From assembly GCA_019055375.1 (NCBI GenBank), contig JAHQIW010003861.1, forward strand, positions 248,001-312,000: a stretch of DNA of 64,000 bases, given 5' to 3'. Under the pieces are notes generated by a model. It had not been told where the DNA came from. It did not search any database and was given only the letters and a program-made list of their open reading frames with translations. Origin of the DNA: Parelaphostrongylus tenuis. Lineage: Eukaryota; Nematoda; Chromadorea; Rhabditida; Metastrongylidae. Of this stretch, positions 20,901-33,879 are shown piece after piece (position 1 is the first letter of the stretch; each line of letters starts with the position of its first letter). Both the position numbers and the translations under genes were made by a program.

Positions 20901-22590
20901 CTCGTGAGAAAATAAAAAAAAATAGTGAGAGATTTTTGGACAAGGTGTCAAACAAGTACTTGATTTCTGATAAACTGCACCATTTACCTCTCTCCTAGCT
21001 TGTCCTCCTTCCACAGAAGAGCAAGTTAAATGAATAAAAATGTAATAGCATAGAAATCTAAAATTGCTAGGGAGAAGTAAGTCTATGAATCCCAAAGCGG
21101 TGGAGTCTTAGGCTTATCGAACACACAAGTCTTTCGAAGGTGCTTTTGGCCTGAGTGTTGCAAATTTTGTTAGAAATTTGTGAGGATGCTTAAAGCGATC
21201 TAGTTTATTGTCAAGCCGGTTGAGTAACTGGTACTTATAGTCCGACGTGAGTCAATATCCATTTTTCAATATCCAATATCAATATAATAGTCAATATCCA
21301 ATATTTCCATTACATTCAGTTGATCTTATAACAACCATACTCATATACTTTTATTCTGCCAAATTCTCACAATCAATAATTTTTGCATACTAATCTTGCT
21401 TCTACAATTCAAAATAAGTGTAATTAGCTTCAAGGATATTGCACCACCGCTCGAGAAATCATCAGTGCTTAGCTGGGCATCAGAAGAGGTTCAAACGCGA
21501 GTTCAACTCCCACCTGAGGACCAAAGTATTGCACAGAACTAAACATTAATAGATACAAAGTGAAAACACTCAAACATGACAACAAGAACTAATGAGAAAT
21601 ATCCGATACTTGTCCATTATAAGGCGACAAATCAAAACCATCTCAGTCGTGTACAGGAACTTTGTAAAAGAATGTCAGTAATCATTCGAAAGCACAAATC
21701 TCTGGCTACAGCTCCACATAGCTGGCTTTCGAAAAAGGCTTTTTTAGATGTTTTTTTTTCTCTAAAAGAATTCTACGGGAAAATAAAACACCACGTAATC
21801 CATATCCTTGTATTGAAATTGAAAAATTCCAATGTTGAATGTATTCTCCGAACTTTTTGGATATTTTCACAGCTGCATTCATCAAATACGTTTGTGCGAA
21901 TAAATGGAGGGTGGTATACGTTTCTTATCAGCTCCAATCTATGCGCAAAACTGTGTAATCTTTTCATACCTCTAGTAACTGTTGGCTCTTTGATACAACT
22001 GCTGTTTTTCTTACTATTAGGTGCATATGTCACTCATATAAAATCTGCAAAAATGAATTTGCTTCCCTACACCGGGATACAAGCTTGCTCATTGCAAAGT
22101 AGCTGTCATCGAGATGTTAGGAACCATAAGGCACTTAATACTTCGACGACTCCTCGTCCCATCGGCAACAACTTCGATTCGATCATTCGCTTTACCTCGC
22201 ACATTATTTACGTAAACTGAGTAGATATTTTAAGAGTTGCCTTTTATCAAACTCATCGTGTTCAGCATCTTCAGTGTTCTCAATGTGATCGTCTTGGTGA
22301 TCACTTTGAATCAGAAGTGAATCGAACTACCCTCGCACAAACACAAGCTGACATGAATACTTCTGTAAAGTTACGTGAAGGTCGAGCTTCTTTGAATTCT
22401 CTATCGAATATGAGTCTTCAGGACTTCCAAAGCACTGAATCTAATGAAAAACTGGAGCGGAAACAGAACCTGAAGTATTGAGTTACAGAGCTTGATCTGC
22501 ACTTCGAATACAATATGCCATACATGCGTGCCAGCATTTTAACCCGAATCATCGGCTCTGTGGAAGACGCTGAAACGCTAACTAAATAAA
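20900..22590. other. gene-free stretch holding the longest open frame of the window
   Basis: A 214-codon plus-strand frame at 21576-22220 begins in family D repeat sequence (TCATTCGAAAGCACAAATCTCTGG), is Phe/Leu/Ile-rich in the middle and has no recognisable motif. A Penelope-terminus-like motif (GGCTCTGTGGAAGACGCTGAAACG) lies near 22553. I do not call a gene. Confidence 0.35.
21440..21560 (+). repeat. diverged SINE family 3 copy
   Basis: AGTGCTTAGCTGGGCATCAG, AACGCGAGTTCAACTCCC and TATTGCACAGAACTAAACATTAATAG keep the family order with many changes. Confidence 0.35.
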
Positions 22591-23269
22591 TCTATTTGTT
22601 TAACCCTGAGTATTGCTTGAATCAAAAGTGAAGCTATGCTATACAAATTGCAAAACTTGATTGATAATGAAATTGGAACGCTCAATGAAAATAAAGCGGC
22701 GCTACTTGCTGCAAGAATCGAACGCGTCTCCCTTAGATTGCCTCCTTCCCAAATCATTGTTCCTTATCACCGCCACTTCGTCCTGGTCCTTCGACGACCG
22801 GGTCAACAAGCAAAAGCAGCAGACCAAATGCAGAGCTAACTGGCAGAAACTGAGACATCAAACTCAGTTCATCTCAGCGCTCTAGAAGATCTCGTCTCAA
22901 GCTTTCTGTAACTACTAGTTCTATGCGAAATTCTAGAATTATTGAACAACAGTGCTTTGTGTACATTCTGCTTCACATAAAACACTGCTCTGATAGAAAG
23001 CTGGAAGTAGAAGGTAATAGATAGCAATATCAAGTGAGTGAGTTCAACAATGAAGAAGAAGTTTGCCCTTTTCAACGGCAAAGTCAGAAGAGTAATCGTT
23101 TCTCTGAGCAGCAGAATGCTTCGTTAGTAGTTACGTTTGAACACTGGTATCGTCTGGATTCTAATATTCGCTCCAATAAACCGTTAATAATCAATTCCTT
23201 TTCATTATTGCACTCGATAACAGCCGTCAATCCAAGTCAATTCTTATAAGCAAGTATAAAAATTCGTCC

Positions 23270-23510
23270 AACATTATGTAAGGCGAATTTAAATGGAGGA
23301 ACTTGTATAAAATATGATCGACCGGTTGATCGACAAGTCAAGGAGCGACTGTCATAAGAAGTCAATCGCCAAGCGGTCCACAGTCAAGTTGAAGAAGATC
23401 CACCGATCAGCTGCCATATGTCGGCCGACGAGTTCGGTTGTGATTCGATGACGATTTGGCACATTCTTTAGGATGTCAGCAAGCAATGCTTGAAGTTCAA
23501 ATGGGCTTAG
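23270..23510 (+). mobile_element. mariner transposase N-terminal relic
   Basis: The plus strand reads RQVKERLS, stop, EVNRQAVHSQVEEDPP, then MSADEFGCDSMTIWHIL and a stop. The pattern (valine-rich helix, VEEDPP, then xAxEFGxxxxTIxxxL) is the paired-type helix-turn-helix of mariner transposases. Nothing downstream continues it. Confidence 0.5.
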
Positions 23511-23934
23511 TAATTAGTGTACATATAAGTTTTTCTTTGTATTTCGAAAAATTAGTATTTTATTTATGGAGTTCCTTGAAACTTGAAAACGAGGCTGAGT
23601 TTGACTGATAACAGAATCAAGCTATAGTAAAAACCGCGAATAATTTATCACATTGGGAACGTGGCTAGGAATAGGAGTGTCTCTGCTTCTCTTCATCTTT
23701 ACCCTGCTCCCGACATTTTTTTTCTCGATTATCGCACAAATCATGGACAGAAGAAAAAGTGGACTAATATTGCGAATGAGAGCAGCCACGAATTGATGAA
23801 CAAATCTTTCCAAACCTCCAACTCAGTATGGCGAAAAAGAATTTAACACGTATTCGTAAACATAAATTAATAAGTAATTAAAGTACAGCAGGTTTTCGAA
23901 CGTGGGTTTTCTATGCTGCTCGACTCTTAAATGC

Positions 23935-24137
23935 GATGTAACTTTGGGCAAGCGCATTGACGTTGATTGCTTGCCATAACAAGAAAAACGCCTTCTGTTC
24001 GTCCTAGTGATGAGAAAAAGCATGAGTAGTTTGTGATGTAACTTTGGTCAAGCGCATTGACGTTGATTGCTTGCCACGACAGGAAAAAACGCCTTCTGTT
24101 CGTCCTAGTGCTGAGAAAAAAGCATGAGTGGTTTGTT
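23935..24137 (+). repeat. 100-nt tandem duplication
   Basis: Two adjacent copies (23935-24034 and 24035-24137) both read GATGTAACTTTGG, CAAGCGCATTGACG, CGCCTTCTGTTCGTCCTAG and AGCATGAGT, with about 7 differences. Confidence 0.8.
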
Positions 24138-24564
24138 TAATGGAGTAATGTTACTTCATTCGTCGGGTACTCTATTGAAAGATTTGACTCAAACAGTAAC
24201 AAAGACGAATAATACGCAAAACCAATGACTGTGGGCAATCGACTCAAGTCATCGGCTCTGACGAAGGTTAGAACTAGTGCCGTGTTATTGCATTGCACTA
24301 TAGATGAAAGTTTATACCTAATGTTCGATGCTCAAATTTAAAAACATATGGCTGAACATACGTAGAATAGACTGTAACCTCATGTGCTTTCCGTTGATGA
24401 GCCTGAAGAAAGTGTATTGAAGAAATAGGACAAAAATAGTAGTGAAGGAATAGGTAGCGTGTGATCTGACAATGTACTACCCACATCCACTCTTTCATTA
24501 TCTTTATTGATTTATCTAATTACTCATTTACACGACCAGTCAACACAATTTTTATCGTGCGTAT

Positions 24565-24778
24565 CCCAGTACTTTTAACATTCAATTCCTTTTCAGTCTT
24601 CTACTTGAATGGCGTAGAAAACTGGTCGAGCATATTGCAAATCTCGAGGATAACCTGGCTGTAAGTTTCCACAAGACATTGTTGTTGACTGCCGGAGAGT
24701 GTTGGGAGGTGGAGCTCGGCTCCACGAGCGCCGTAATGAGCATCACAACCACTCGGGCCACGGCGCCCCCACTCTTTT
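24565..24778 (-). mobile_element. SINE-like family 1
   Basis: The minus-strand head has GGCCCGAGTGGTTGTGATGC, then GTGGAGCCGAGCTCC in place of a clear B box, and the shared body with GTTATCCTCGAGATTTGC. Confidence 0.55.
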
Positions 24779-26470
24779 ATCAACAACAGTAAATTGATGT
24801 GAACCACAAAATTGCCTTCGATATACAGAACTGATAATTTTTATGAACTTTTTGTGGCGATTTGAGTGCAGGCTAAGAATGGCGCAAAACAAATATGCAC
24901 TACAGAAGTATGTAGTGTTGACAAGTAAGAAGCGATAAGTGTTGACATAATGACTACTTTCATCAGATCCCCACTGAACTGGGCATTTCTGTTAAAGAAA
25001 CTGATAGTTGTTCCGTGTATTCCGTGCCATTTGAAGGTAGAGCAGTGCTTCGCCAAATACTCTAGGTGCTAACAACTGAAACGGATCCAAGATTTTGAAA
25101 ATGATTTGGTTCCTCAGCCATACTGATTAAGTTTATGAGCGCATTTTTCAATGCTGGAAAATATTCCCACACAGATGTTACCATGCAAATATGTTTTCGC
25201 CAAAGATAAAGTGTTAAAAAAGACCTATCATTGTAGATAGAGCAGAGGAAAGGGTTTCTGACCAGACGATCCACTTGAGGTTGAAGAACGATTGGCCGAG
25301 ACAACAGAAGAATTAGGACAGTGCAATGGCGTTTGAGAGAGAGAGAAAAAAAGGTTTTATGATGCCCATATATCATGACGTAACCCTTTGAGTAACTGGT
25401 CGAAACCGCTGATGACTAAAAGTTCTATCAAGTTAAGTTTTAGTAGAAGCAAGTGCATGAAAGATCATAGTAAGAGCGTAAGATAACCAGTTAAATTGAA
25501 ACAGCGGTTTACTTCTTCTGAAGTACGTGAGCATAATGGTCACAAGTAATCTGCAAAAAAAATGCTGTACAGGTTAGTAGTAGATGAAAGCGTTATGGGG
25601 AACATAGTTCTTCAGATTTTTCAATACTGACTATAAAGATTGCACATTTTTAGCGCTAAGTACAAACTAGAATTGTGGTGTTTTTTCTGAATACGTTCGA
25701 ACCCTATTATGTTTTGTAATTCTAAAGCGCTGAGTCTTATTTATTACGTAAAAAATGTGTCGGTTGTAGAGAAAAAATAAAAGCTCGCTCTAGAAAATGT
25801 TGGTAGGGATTTCAGCTTGTGTGTACAAGTGCTAACTCTATGCTGATTAGATAATTCAAGTTCATGTACAAATTACAAGCTGTAAATTATGGAATAGATG
25901 CCCTTAAGAATGATATTGTAAAGGCCAGTAAATGGTTAATTTGATGATAATAGGTAAACTGTTTCTATAGGCAAACAATATTTTAAAGGTGTGTGCAAAC
26001 GGTACCTGCTGAAGGTGAAATAATAAGGGCGAAGTATGACACTATTGGAAAAAAGTGCTTCAATTTTTGCTTTGTTCCACTCAAGAAATCTACATATAAC
26101 TTGAGAAAAGAATCGAAATTTTATTCGCATGCGTGCGAATTATGAACCATTTGTTAATGTCGAGCGAATCTTTGAACTGTATGGTCTCGATAGATAACCT
26201 GTCACTGATTGCTCTCATTAAAAACCTCAGTTCAACGAAAACAAGAGCGTTATCCACTTTGTGGTTTTGTGAGGCATCGTTGAGCATTTTCACCTGTTTT
26301 GGTCAGGATTTCCTTCTTATCTAATGTTATCAATGAATTCGATGCCAACAATGTTGCCCATAAACTGATGTTTTCATATCAATGTAATTCAACAAGTTTT
26401 TATGAAATTTTTCGTTACCCATGTTCGTTGACATACCATCGTCCATTATTCATAGCAACGTATATTTCTT
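24778..26470. other. no gene recognised
   Basis: AT-rich. Frames up to 104 codons, without splice signals or motifs. It lies upstream of the unidentified gene at 26474. Confidence 0.4.
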
Positions 26471-26473
26471 CAG

Positions 26474-27363
26474 CTATGGCGTCAAATACTGCTGTTTCAT
26501 CTGGCGTGGAACCAATGCTCACATTTGGGAAATACATCTCATGCACTCGTTCTGAGAACGAAGTGCCTCCTCATCTTGGCAATCGACTCGATCTCGACTT
26601 TAGCGTAAGTTTCTTTATACTGATTTTCCTGAAAACTACGTAGGCTAAATATTAGATTGATTCATACGTGTAATTACTCGGCATAGTCTTATCTCTTAAA
26701 ATTTAGATTATTATAAAGGGTAGATTTTATGTGTCTAGTAATTACATAACGATCTCATATCTAATAATCCTGTTTGACGATTAAAACTACTTACTGATTG
26801 GTTGAATATTGAAATTTACTAAGAATAATTTCGATACGCTTTCTAAGCAAGATCTCAGTTTCCACATGAAAATGTAGCTACGAAAGGAGATGAAAGAAAC
26901 GTGCTGAAAATGAATGTTATGCCCGTTGCTCGATGTTGGTTTATAGAAATTTGTTTATTCAAAGATAGATGGTGTGAGGGGCTGTGGCCGAGTGGTTGTA
27001 ATGTTTAGCGCGGCACTGGCTGATCCCCAACACCCAACATTTTCTGACAATCAACATCGAGCACCTACGAAACGGTCCAGCCTGGCTATCTCGAGATTCT
27101 AAAGAGACGTGCTCTGCAACGTTTATGAAGAAGACGAGAACGATGAATGCTAGAAGCGCAGTGATACGGACGGTGAAAAAGAGCTGTGATACGGTCAAGT
27201 AAAGTGAAATAGTGATAAATGATGAGACCATTTAAAGTGACTCATTGTACTTCAGATGCGGAACGATGTTAGCGACGCTGCCGTAAAAATTGACCCTGTG
27301 CTGGAACAAATAGAACGTAACCGTAGAATTGCCGAGCTGTTATCACCAGTTCTCAAATATAAG
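26474..27363 (+). CDS. unidentified gene, first two exons
   Basis: Exon 1 (26474-26604) follows tatatttcttcag and has ATG two bases in (26476), the layout of a trans-spliced first exon. It encodes 43 residues starting MASNTAVSSGVEPML and ends at a strong GTAAGT donor in phase 0. Exon 2 (27256-27363) follows gtacttcag and encodes 36 residues starting MRNDVSDAAVKIDPVLEQI, with a helical stretch ERNRRIAELLSPVL. It ends at GTAAGG, also phase 0. A family 1 SINE sits in the intron. I do not recognise the product. The continuation after 27363 is uncertain; one candidate third exon is listed separately. The gene call rests on splice signals, phase and amino-acid composition only. Confidence 0.5.
26975..27200 (+). 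mobile_element. SINE-like family 1 in the intron of the gene at 26474
   Basis: GCTGTGGCCGAGTGGTTGTAATG starts the copy, and AATGCTAGAAGCGCAGTGATACG ends it. Confidence 0.6.
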
Positions 27364-28510
27364 GTAAGGAAATGCACTTTTTTCCTATAGCTTCCATAGC
27401 GACCACATAACAGAAAGCTTTCTGTGTTGTTTATCACTCTTGTTGAAAGCAAGTAATGTAAAAAATTTTTGGTTCTGGTTCGATAACATCCTAGTATATG
27501 CGTTGCAAGTAATAGTTATCATCATAATCCATTCAGACAGCCTAGAATATTCTAAGATGTCATACTTTCAACAGCGAAACTTGCAGGAAGTTTTCTACGA
27601 TGTATGGCATTTGATTCAGCCCCTTACCCATGGCTTACAGTGCCATTCATGAATTTGAGATCGACAAATCGCTGATGGACTTGCTTCGCAATTTAATGTT
27701 ACAGACCAGATTCTATTCTAACCAGAGCACATATGACCCCCTAAATTCTCAAATATGTAGAATCATGCAAAATCCTAGAAAGTGTGATTAGCACCAAACA
27801 CTTTATCATACTCAGTTCACTGACATTTGGTTCGTTTCATATTTTTCGTCATTAGTTTTTTGCCTATACTCTTTTATAGGGCTCACCAGCTCTTAATTTG
27901 TGCAAACTTACTGTTCAAATCCTTCTCCGTACAAATACTGCATAACGGCGAATATAGCGGAATTAACACTTAACGCATGCCATGTATTGGATACATTAAA
28001 ATCAGTGTGAGAATTCACCCACGTTCAATTTTTGAGCAATTATGTGTCAGCGTCATATTTTACCCTGCTCATTAGAGTAAAACTCATTAGGCTCCTCAGA
28101 TCCTATCCCAGGTTAGGAGACGAATGCTATCTTTTTCTACCAAGATGAAGTTGTTATCAAGGTCCATAACGCATACCTTTCATGATGCGTCATTATCTCC
28201 TCAAATGCATCACTGATATTTGCCGCTGGCAATTGATAGATACATGTGCTAGACTTTCATTTCAGTATTTAGAAAAATTAATTTTAAATAAGCTCGAGAT
28301 CCAGGAAGTGCTTCATAAAAATTTTTTATACCAATAGCGCCGCCAAGCCATCTTTCTTATGAATTTGGTTCTATTCTCAAATACTCTAATGGTAGAGGAC
28401 GCATTATTTGTTGTGCAGAAATCAACTTCGTTCGTTATATAGTAGTCTGAAGACCAAAATTTTTGATACTAGACTTTTTCTATTGCTCCTTGCCAAATTC
28501 CCCTTTTCAG

Positions 28511-28660
28511 GAGATGATGAGAAAGTGTCGTTCACGTGCCGTTCCTCGTCGGAAATTCTCCATCGCCCAAGGTTATCCGCGAATTAATCGCTGGAAGATA
28601 ACAACACAGTCGAGGGGGCTCAACACTTCTATACCGAGCTGCTACAGCTTGAAAGAGTAA
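28511..28660 (+). CDS. possible third exon of the gene at 26474
   Basis: After the good acceptor ccccttttcag, phase 0 gives 49 residues, strongly basic at the start (EMMRKCRSRAVPRRKF), to TAA at 28658. The phase fits exon 2. However, another frame over the same bases also looks coding-like (SLEDNNTVEGAQHFYTELL after an in-frame stop), so the frame or the exon itself may be wrong. Confidence 0.25.
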   Translation, partial: EMMRKCRSRAVPRRKFSIAQGYPRINRWKITTQSRGLNTSIPSCYSLKE

Positions 28661-28664
28661 CAAA

Positions 28665-31015
28665 CTGTTTTCGAATGAGAAAACTCTATTCATGAGAAGA
28701 AGTAAAGCATTTGTGAATGTGTTGACGTTGAACTTCTCTGCTATATGAACTGAGATCACCTACAAAAAATCGAATTTAAACTCAAGGACGAAATATATCT
28801 TGGTTGATGAATTCTCCTTTTTTATGGAACTGGAGCTTCGACAGCAGACTAAATTACTCCTTAACCTCGAACCGATCCCGGTTGTCCACTGAAATCAGTA
28901 TTAATTTGACAACCAATATTAGGCGCGAAGCGGTTAATGGGTTTCCTGAGATAACATTCTGTATCAGCTCAAAAAATGTGAAAAGACTTTAGAACTTTAA
29001 AGTACGCGCGGTTCGTAATGGGACATCTCAACCGACCGAGTTTCGTTGGCTGGAATGAAAAAGTGTGAGAATCTGAAGATCTTTTACTACACTGCTTTTT
29101 TTCTGCAATAATTGATATTTAATTTTTTGAAGCCCATGGCACATCATTTTTCTTCGTCAAAGCTGCGAGAGCGAATGCAACAAACGAGGTCTCACCTATA
29201 AGAAAGCGATATCTGCCGCTGGTGTATGAAGTTCTCCAGGTTAAGATGATGTTACTAGAAATTTAGATGCCGCTTTCGACATTGGAAGAATTTGAGTTTT
29301 AAGCAACTTTAAGTCAAAAGAATGTCTTGCAACAAAGGTTTGCACAGTTAATGCGACGAAGCAAAACCTCACCTATATGACTCTGAAATGCAATCTCCTC
29401 AAATATTCTAATTATCGTGAAATATCGCGAGCTACTGAAAAAACAGCTTTGAGAGTTATGCTGTAAAATTTAGTCAGATTAATAGCGCTGACATTGTTCT
29501 TCTACATTGAGCATTTCTTGTTTGCCCCAACAATAAATGTCCTCGGTAGGTCTTTTAATAATAGTATTCTTCCAATAGCATTTTTTTTATTGAAGCTATT
29601 ATCAAACCTTGCAAAGAATTGGTCAAAGGTCTCAAATATGTCTGACCACTTATAGAAGCATCGACCATTTTTGAAAGTTGTCATTCCTTATCACGGTTCC
29701 TCTGATTTACGATGCAGAATTCATCACACGATTTCTCCCAAATCATAAACAGCTGAGTAATATTGATTTCTTGAAAAAGAAATCAGTCATGTTCAATTCA
29801 TGGTTCCGCGGCAATGTAAGGACATTTTTGCCCTTACTGGAACCAAGGCCAGCTGAAGATAGTTGGCTGATAAAAGAACCGGCGATACTGATTAGTCAAT
29901 ACATTCCGCTCTATTTGGGCATTGTTTTGTCAGTACACTATTAAATACTGCATAAAATTCCGCCCTCCTCTTCGATCCAAGAGAAAATGTGGATTGATTT
30001 CGATGTATATTAATATCATGTTCCAATCGCTCTTTCCCTCTAGCTCGGGCATAACGTGCTATTACAATATTCTTTTGATGAGCAAGAGTGACACTGTTGA
30101 TAGTAGGTTGTAACAAATGCAATCCAAAACAGAATTTCATTCAACACAGGCATACAATGACTGCCAATTCGACAGTATCCTTTTCAAAACCTGCAATGGT
30201 CAACTTAGTTCCCTATTCACTTTCCTTAAATACTCTATACTAATTAGTTAAAGACATAATATGTCTTGAGCCATGTCCAAGTTCACCTAAGTCTGTGAAA
30301 AAGCTGTGGAATGAAGAGGTATGATTTGCTAATTAAAGTTAAATACTTTCGTAAACCAACAAAAATACATGTAATGAACAGAGTTTTAGTTTGCAAATTG
30401 AAAACTTTCTTTCCATAACACTCCCAGTTTATTGTTCAGAACTCGTCCAAAATTTCATTGGAAACATGCCGCGTTGAATGTTGCATATAATAGAAATTCG
30501 CCTGGAAAAAATTAGCTCGAGGTATGGTGCGAGGTTACGCGTAATTGCGAAAGTGGTCAACTTTGGATTTTCGAATTTATCCAAGAAGCTTCAGGAGTTT
30601 ATTGCGTAAGTGTCCTAGGTTCGTGTGTAAGGGTAGCAAGGGTAGTGAGTTCTGTAACAATTTTCCACAAGTCCGTTATTTTATTCATTTATCCAACATC
30701 CAGAGACAAGGCATTTCCGTTGTTTTTTTCTAACCTTTAGTATATATTCGCCGGCTAGAATATAGACGAGTTTAATACTGCACTTGGTTTCCAAAAGAAG
30801 TTTTTTGATGCGCTTTAGTAGCGATAGTGAAATCATTGGAGGACTTTCTCTCAAGTTATTCAATAACTATTCGATGGGTTAAAATTTTCGCTGATTCGAA
30901 TGCTATCTTTGTTTCTTAAAAATGTTTTAAGTGTTCTATAGCAGCAAAAATAGTAGGTCTTCTCACCATGGCACTAGAGCACTGAACACCAAATTTATCA
31001 ACCAGAAGCGATCAA
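28665..31015. other. no gene recognised
   Basis: A short coding-like run (KYILVDEFSFFMELELRQQT...) ends at a stop at 28879 and has no clear acceptor. The rest shows only short frames and one family D phrase at 30770-30815. Confidence 0.35.
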
Positions 31016-31019
31016 ATGT

Positions 31020-31690
31020 GCAACAGTAGTATCCGCTAAAAAACTGCTCCGTCGTCAGCGTTGTACTCCATTTCTAGGCAAAATTGTCGTAGTCGAGGAA
31101 AGCTGGATTTTCTCAAGAGTCAACGTCGTCTAAGTCAATGATTGTCACCAGGCCAACAACGAACTCCAATTCTACGTTTACATCGATTCGCGCCAAAAAA
31201 CTACGCTTCTGATTTTTTGGTACCGGACCGGGCCGATTCACTGGGAATTGCTACCAGCCAGGAGCACATGCATCGCCGATTGCTACTGTGAGCATTTGGA
31301 CCTTTGAAGTCGGGCCCTGTCATGTCCACACCGCCGAAATCTCATCCTGTTTCAAGACAATGCAGAGCTGCATGTCTCAAAATTGACAAAGAGGATGATG
31401 GCCAATATGAGCTGGGAGTTGCTGGATCATCCGCCGTCCAGTCCTGATTTGTCGCCGTTTGACTAAAACCTTTTCTGGTCGCTGGAGCAACTCTTGAGCA
31501 AAAAGATGATCCGAGACATCAATCGCTTGCATAGAGGATTGACAACTTTTTCAAAATTCAAGGATGGTAAGATTTATGGGCGCGGTATTGATTTGTTGCC
31601 TGAGAGATGGCAGAAATGTGTCAGGCTGATGGCGAACACATTGATCAGTGTTTCTGAGCAATTTTAGTTGTTTCTGATTAATAAATTTGA
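31020..31690 (+). mobile_element. mariner transposase relic, catalytic half
   Basis: Frames on the plus strand give LLRRQRCTPFLGKIVVVEES (middle), LIFWYRTGPIHWELLPARST, then LFQDNAELHVSKLTKRMMAN, WELLDHPPSSPDLSPFD and RRL/GRGIDLLPERWQKCVRLMA near 31590-31630. These match the mariner order from the first catalytic region to the C-terminus. One stop follows the SPFD motif. The N-terminal part is not adjacent. Confidence 0.75.
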
Positions 31691-31699
31691 TGTTTATTG

Positions 31700-32570
31700 C
31701 TCTAGTTTTAAAACTTAAGAGAGGACCTAATAATATTTCTAAGTGAATGGCTGTGGATAGATCGTGGGAGAGCGATCCAGATGTGGCAGGAGATTTTTGT
31801 TATTAACCGTTTGGCTACGACAGTAACACGGCGCTAACCCCTGTGACTGGTTCGATCCCATACCACGACGCTTCGCAGCAGGTTTTTTGATGCTATCTTT
31901 TGATGTCGATTGAAATAAAGTCTCCAATAGATTATGATTACAGCAAGAAAAGCGTAGTTGTCTCACAAATCACTACTTTTCGACACGATACGCAGATTCA
32001 TGGGGTCACAACGAAATTAATGGCCAAGTTCTTCAAAACTAATGCATCCACTTCTACATATGTTTTTTTTTCAAAGTCGTACACCGTAGAAAATATGTAT
32101 TTTGATGGGACTTCTACAAATCGTCGAACGACTTACGAAAAAAGTTGGACATGCGTTGTCACCCTATAGGTCCGTACTTCATATGAAAAGCCACTGAATT
32201 ATTGATAACTGAGCTTTTTTTTGGTATAATGATTACGTTTATAGAAGAACCTCCGATATCAATCGACATCAAGAAATAATATCAAAAAATGTGCTTGCTA
32301 AGTGTCGTTTAGATGTTCGAACCAGCAATTCCTTCCAATTGTCCGCTACCACTAACCACTCGGCACTACGTACTGCTCGTTGCTCGCGAGCAAGGCGGGG
32401 CGAGGACCGCGTCCTTGTCGTACACAGCGAATTAGATTTAGGATTTTTCTCCGTGTTCAAAACTCGGTACTGTTTCTATTATGGCAGCGCCACTTGAGGC
32501 CTCCGGTAAAAACGTATTTTTTTGCTTCTGCAAAACGTTTCTGTAATTTCCCGATAGCTCAAGTCAAGTG
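31700..32570. other. gene-free stretch with tRNA-like fragments
   Basis: At 31795-31870 TTGGCTACGACAGTAACACGG and GACTGGTTCGATCCC, and at 32320-32375 on the minus strand AGTGGTTAGTGGTAGCGG and CTGGTTCGAAC, look like A/B box pairs of tRNA-derived repeats. Confidence 0.35.
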
Positions 32571-32937
32571 AAATACAATGGCATGTTTAATTTCTCAAAT
32601 AGCTTATTTTTGGCTCCCCACAGTCGAGATAACATTTTGTTTCCCATTCGAAAATTTCTCACTGGATAAAAGATCTGTTGTAATGAACTTTGAATTGTTA
32701 GATAGAGAAAATCTTTTTGATTATAACGGTATATTTGGCTTTTTGGAAAGGACTCCTTCAAGCTTTGTAACGGCCGAAAGAATATTGAGTTTCACACTCA
32801 GTGAGCACTTTCAGTCGGCTAGGGTGTGTGTGTACAGCTGTAGTACCAATCCGCTGCAACATTTTCTTAATCAAAATGACTTGCTCTATCTAATGGTTGA
32901 TATTTTGTTATAGAAAAACTATTATCAGTGGAGAAAT

Positions 32938-33292
32938 CTTCAAATGTGAAACAAAATCTCATTTTGACAGATAGGCCCTAAAAACTCACCTGATTTAAAC
33001 GATCAGATAATCATACATTCGTCAGATGTAGCAAAGAATACGCTTTTACCGAAGGCCTTAAGTGGCCCGCCATAATAGAACGGTACCTCTCGGGTATCTT
33101 CAAATGTGAAACAAAATCTCTTCGACCAGTACGGCTTTAAAAACAAGCAATATGAGAAATAAAATATAGCTCCAAAATTCACTTGATTTAAGCTATCGGA
33201 TAATCATACATTCGTCAGATGATAGCAAAGAATACGCCTTTACGGAAGTCCTAAAGTAGCGCCGCCAAATTAGAACAGTAACCGAAATCCTG
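32938..33292 (+). repeat. tandem duplication, 160-195 nt units
   Basis: Both units start CTTCAAATGTGAAACAAAATC and share GATAATCATACATTCGTCAG and AGCAAAGAATACGC, ending in the TTAGAACRGTAAC/ATAGAACGGTACC phrase. The second unit has about 30 extra bases. They belong to dispersed family D. Confidence 0.7.
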
Positions 33293-33879
33293 AATATTCG
33301 TATGACTGTGATACTCCAAGATTCCCTCTACAGGTTCAAATACTTTTCGTCATACGCTTAGACAGTTAGGTTTAGGTTTTTAGTGGTACACAGATTATGA
33401 AAATCTCTTAGAAGTGGAAAAAAAATTTAAATAACGAAAACACCGCGCGATCGCGTGCGCCGTGTGATTTTATTTTCACTGCTACAGCACAACAAAGAGG
33501 CCTTTTCCAAAAAACAGATTATTTTGCTCTTAAACGGCTGAAAAATGCATTGATATAACCGACTTGCAGCCGCAATCTTTCCTTTGTGTTTTTGTTCCCT
33601 ATGTGTGTCTAGTGGAGTATTTCATTTGGCATTAAGTTTTGCAACTAGCGAAACTATAGCGAAGGAACACTTTAGAGAAACCTCATTCAGGCTTTCATTT
33701 TCTGAAAAGAAATTCAGAATTCAGTATAGAAAATTGAAGAGAAATGGGTCAAAGTGGGAAGCTCAGCTGATTCAAAACCATTACTTACCTTCAAATTTGA
33801 AAACTGATTTATCATCGTCTCGTCTTGTACTAATCAAAACATAAAAGTAGAATCAGTGATGATTTTGCCTCTACCAACC

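Noticed and set aside
21576..22220. Longest open frame (214 codons)
   Set aside because: It begins in dispersed repeat D, has no motif and no splice or promoter support, and low-complexity AT-rich DNA yields such frames by chance.
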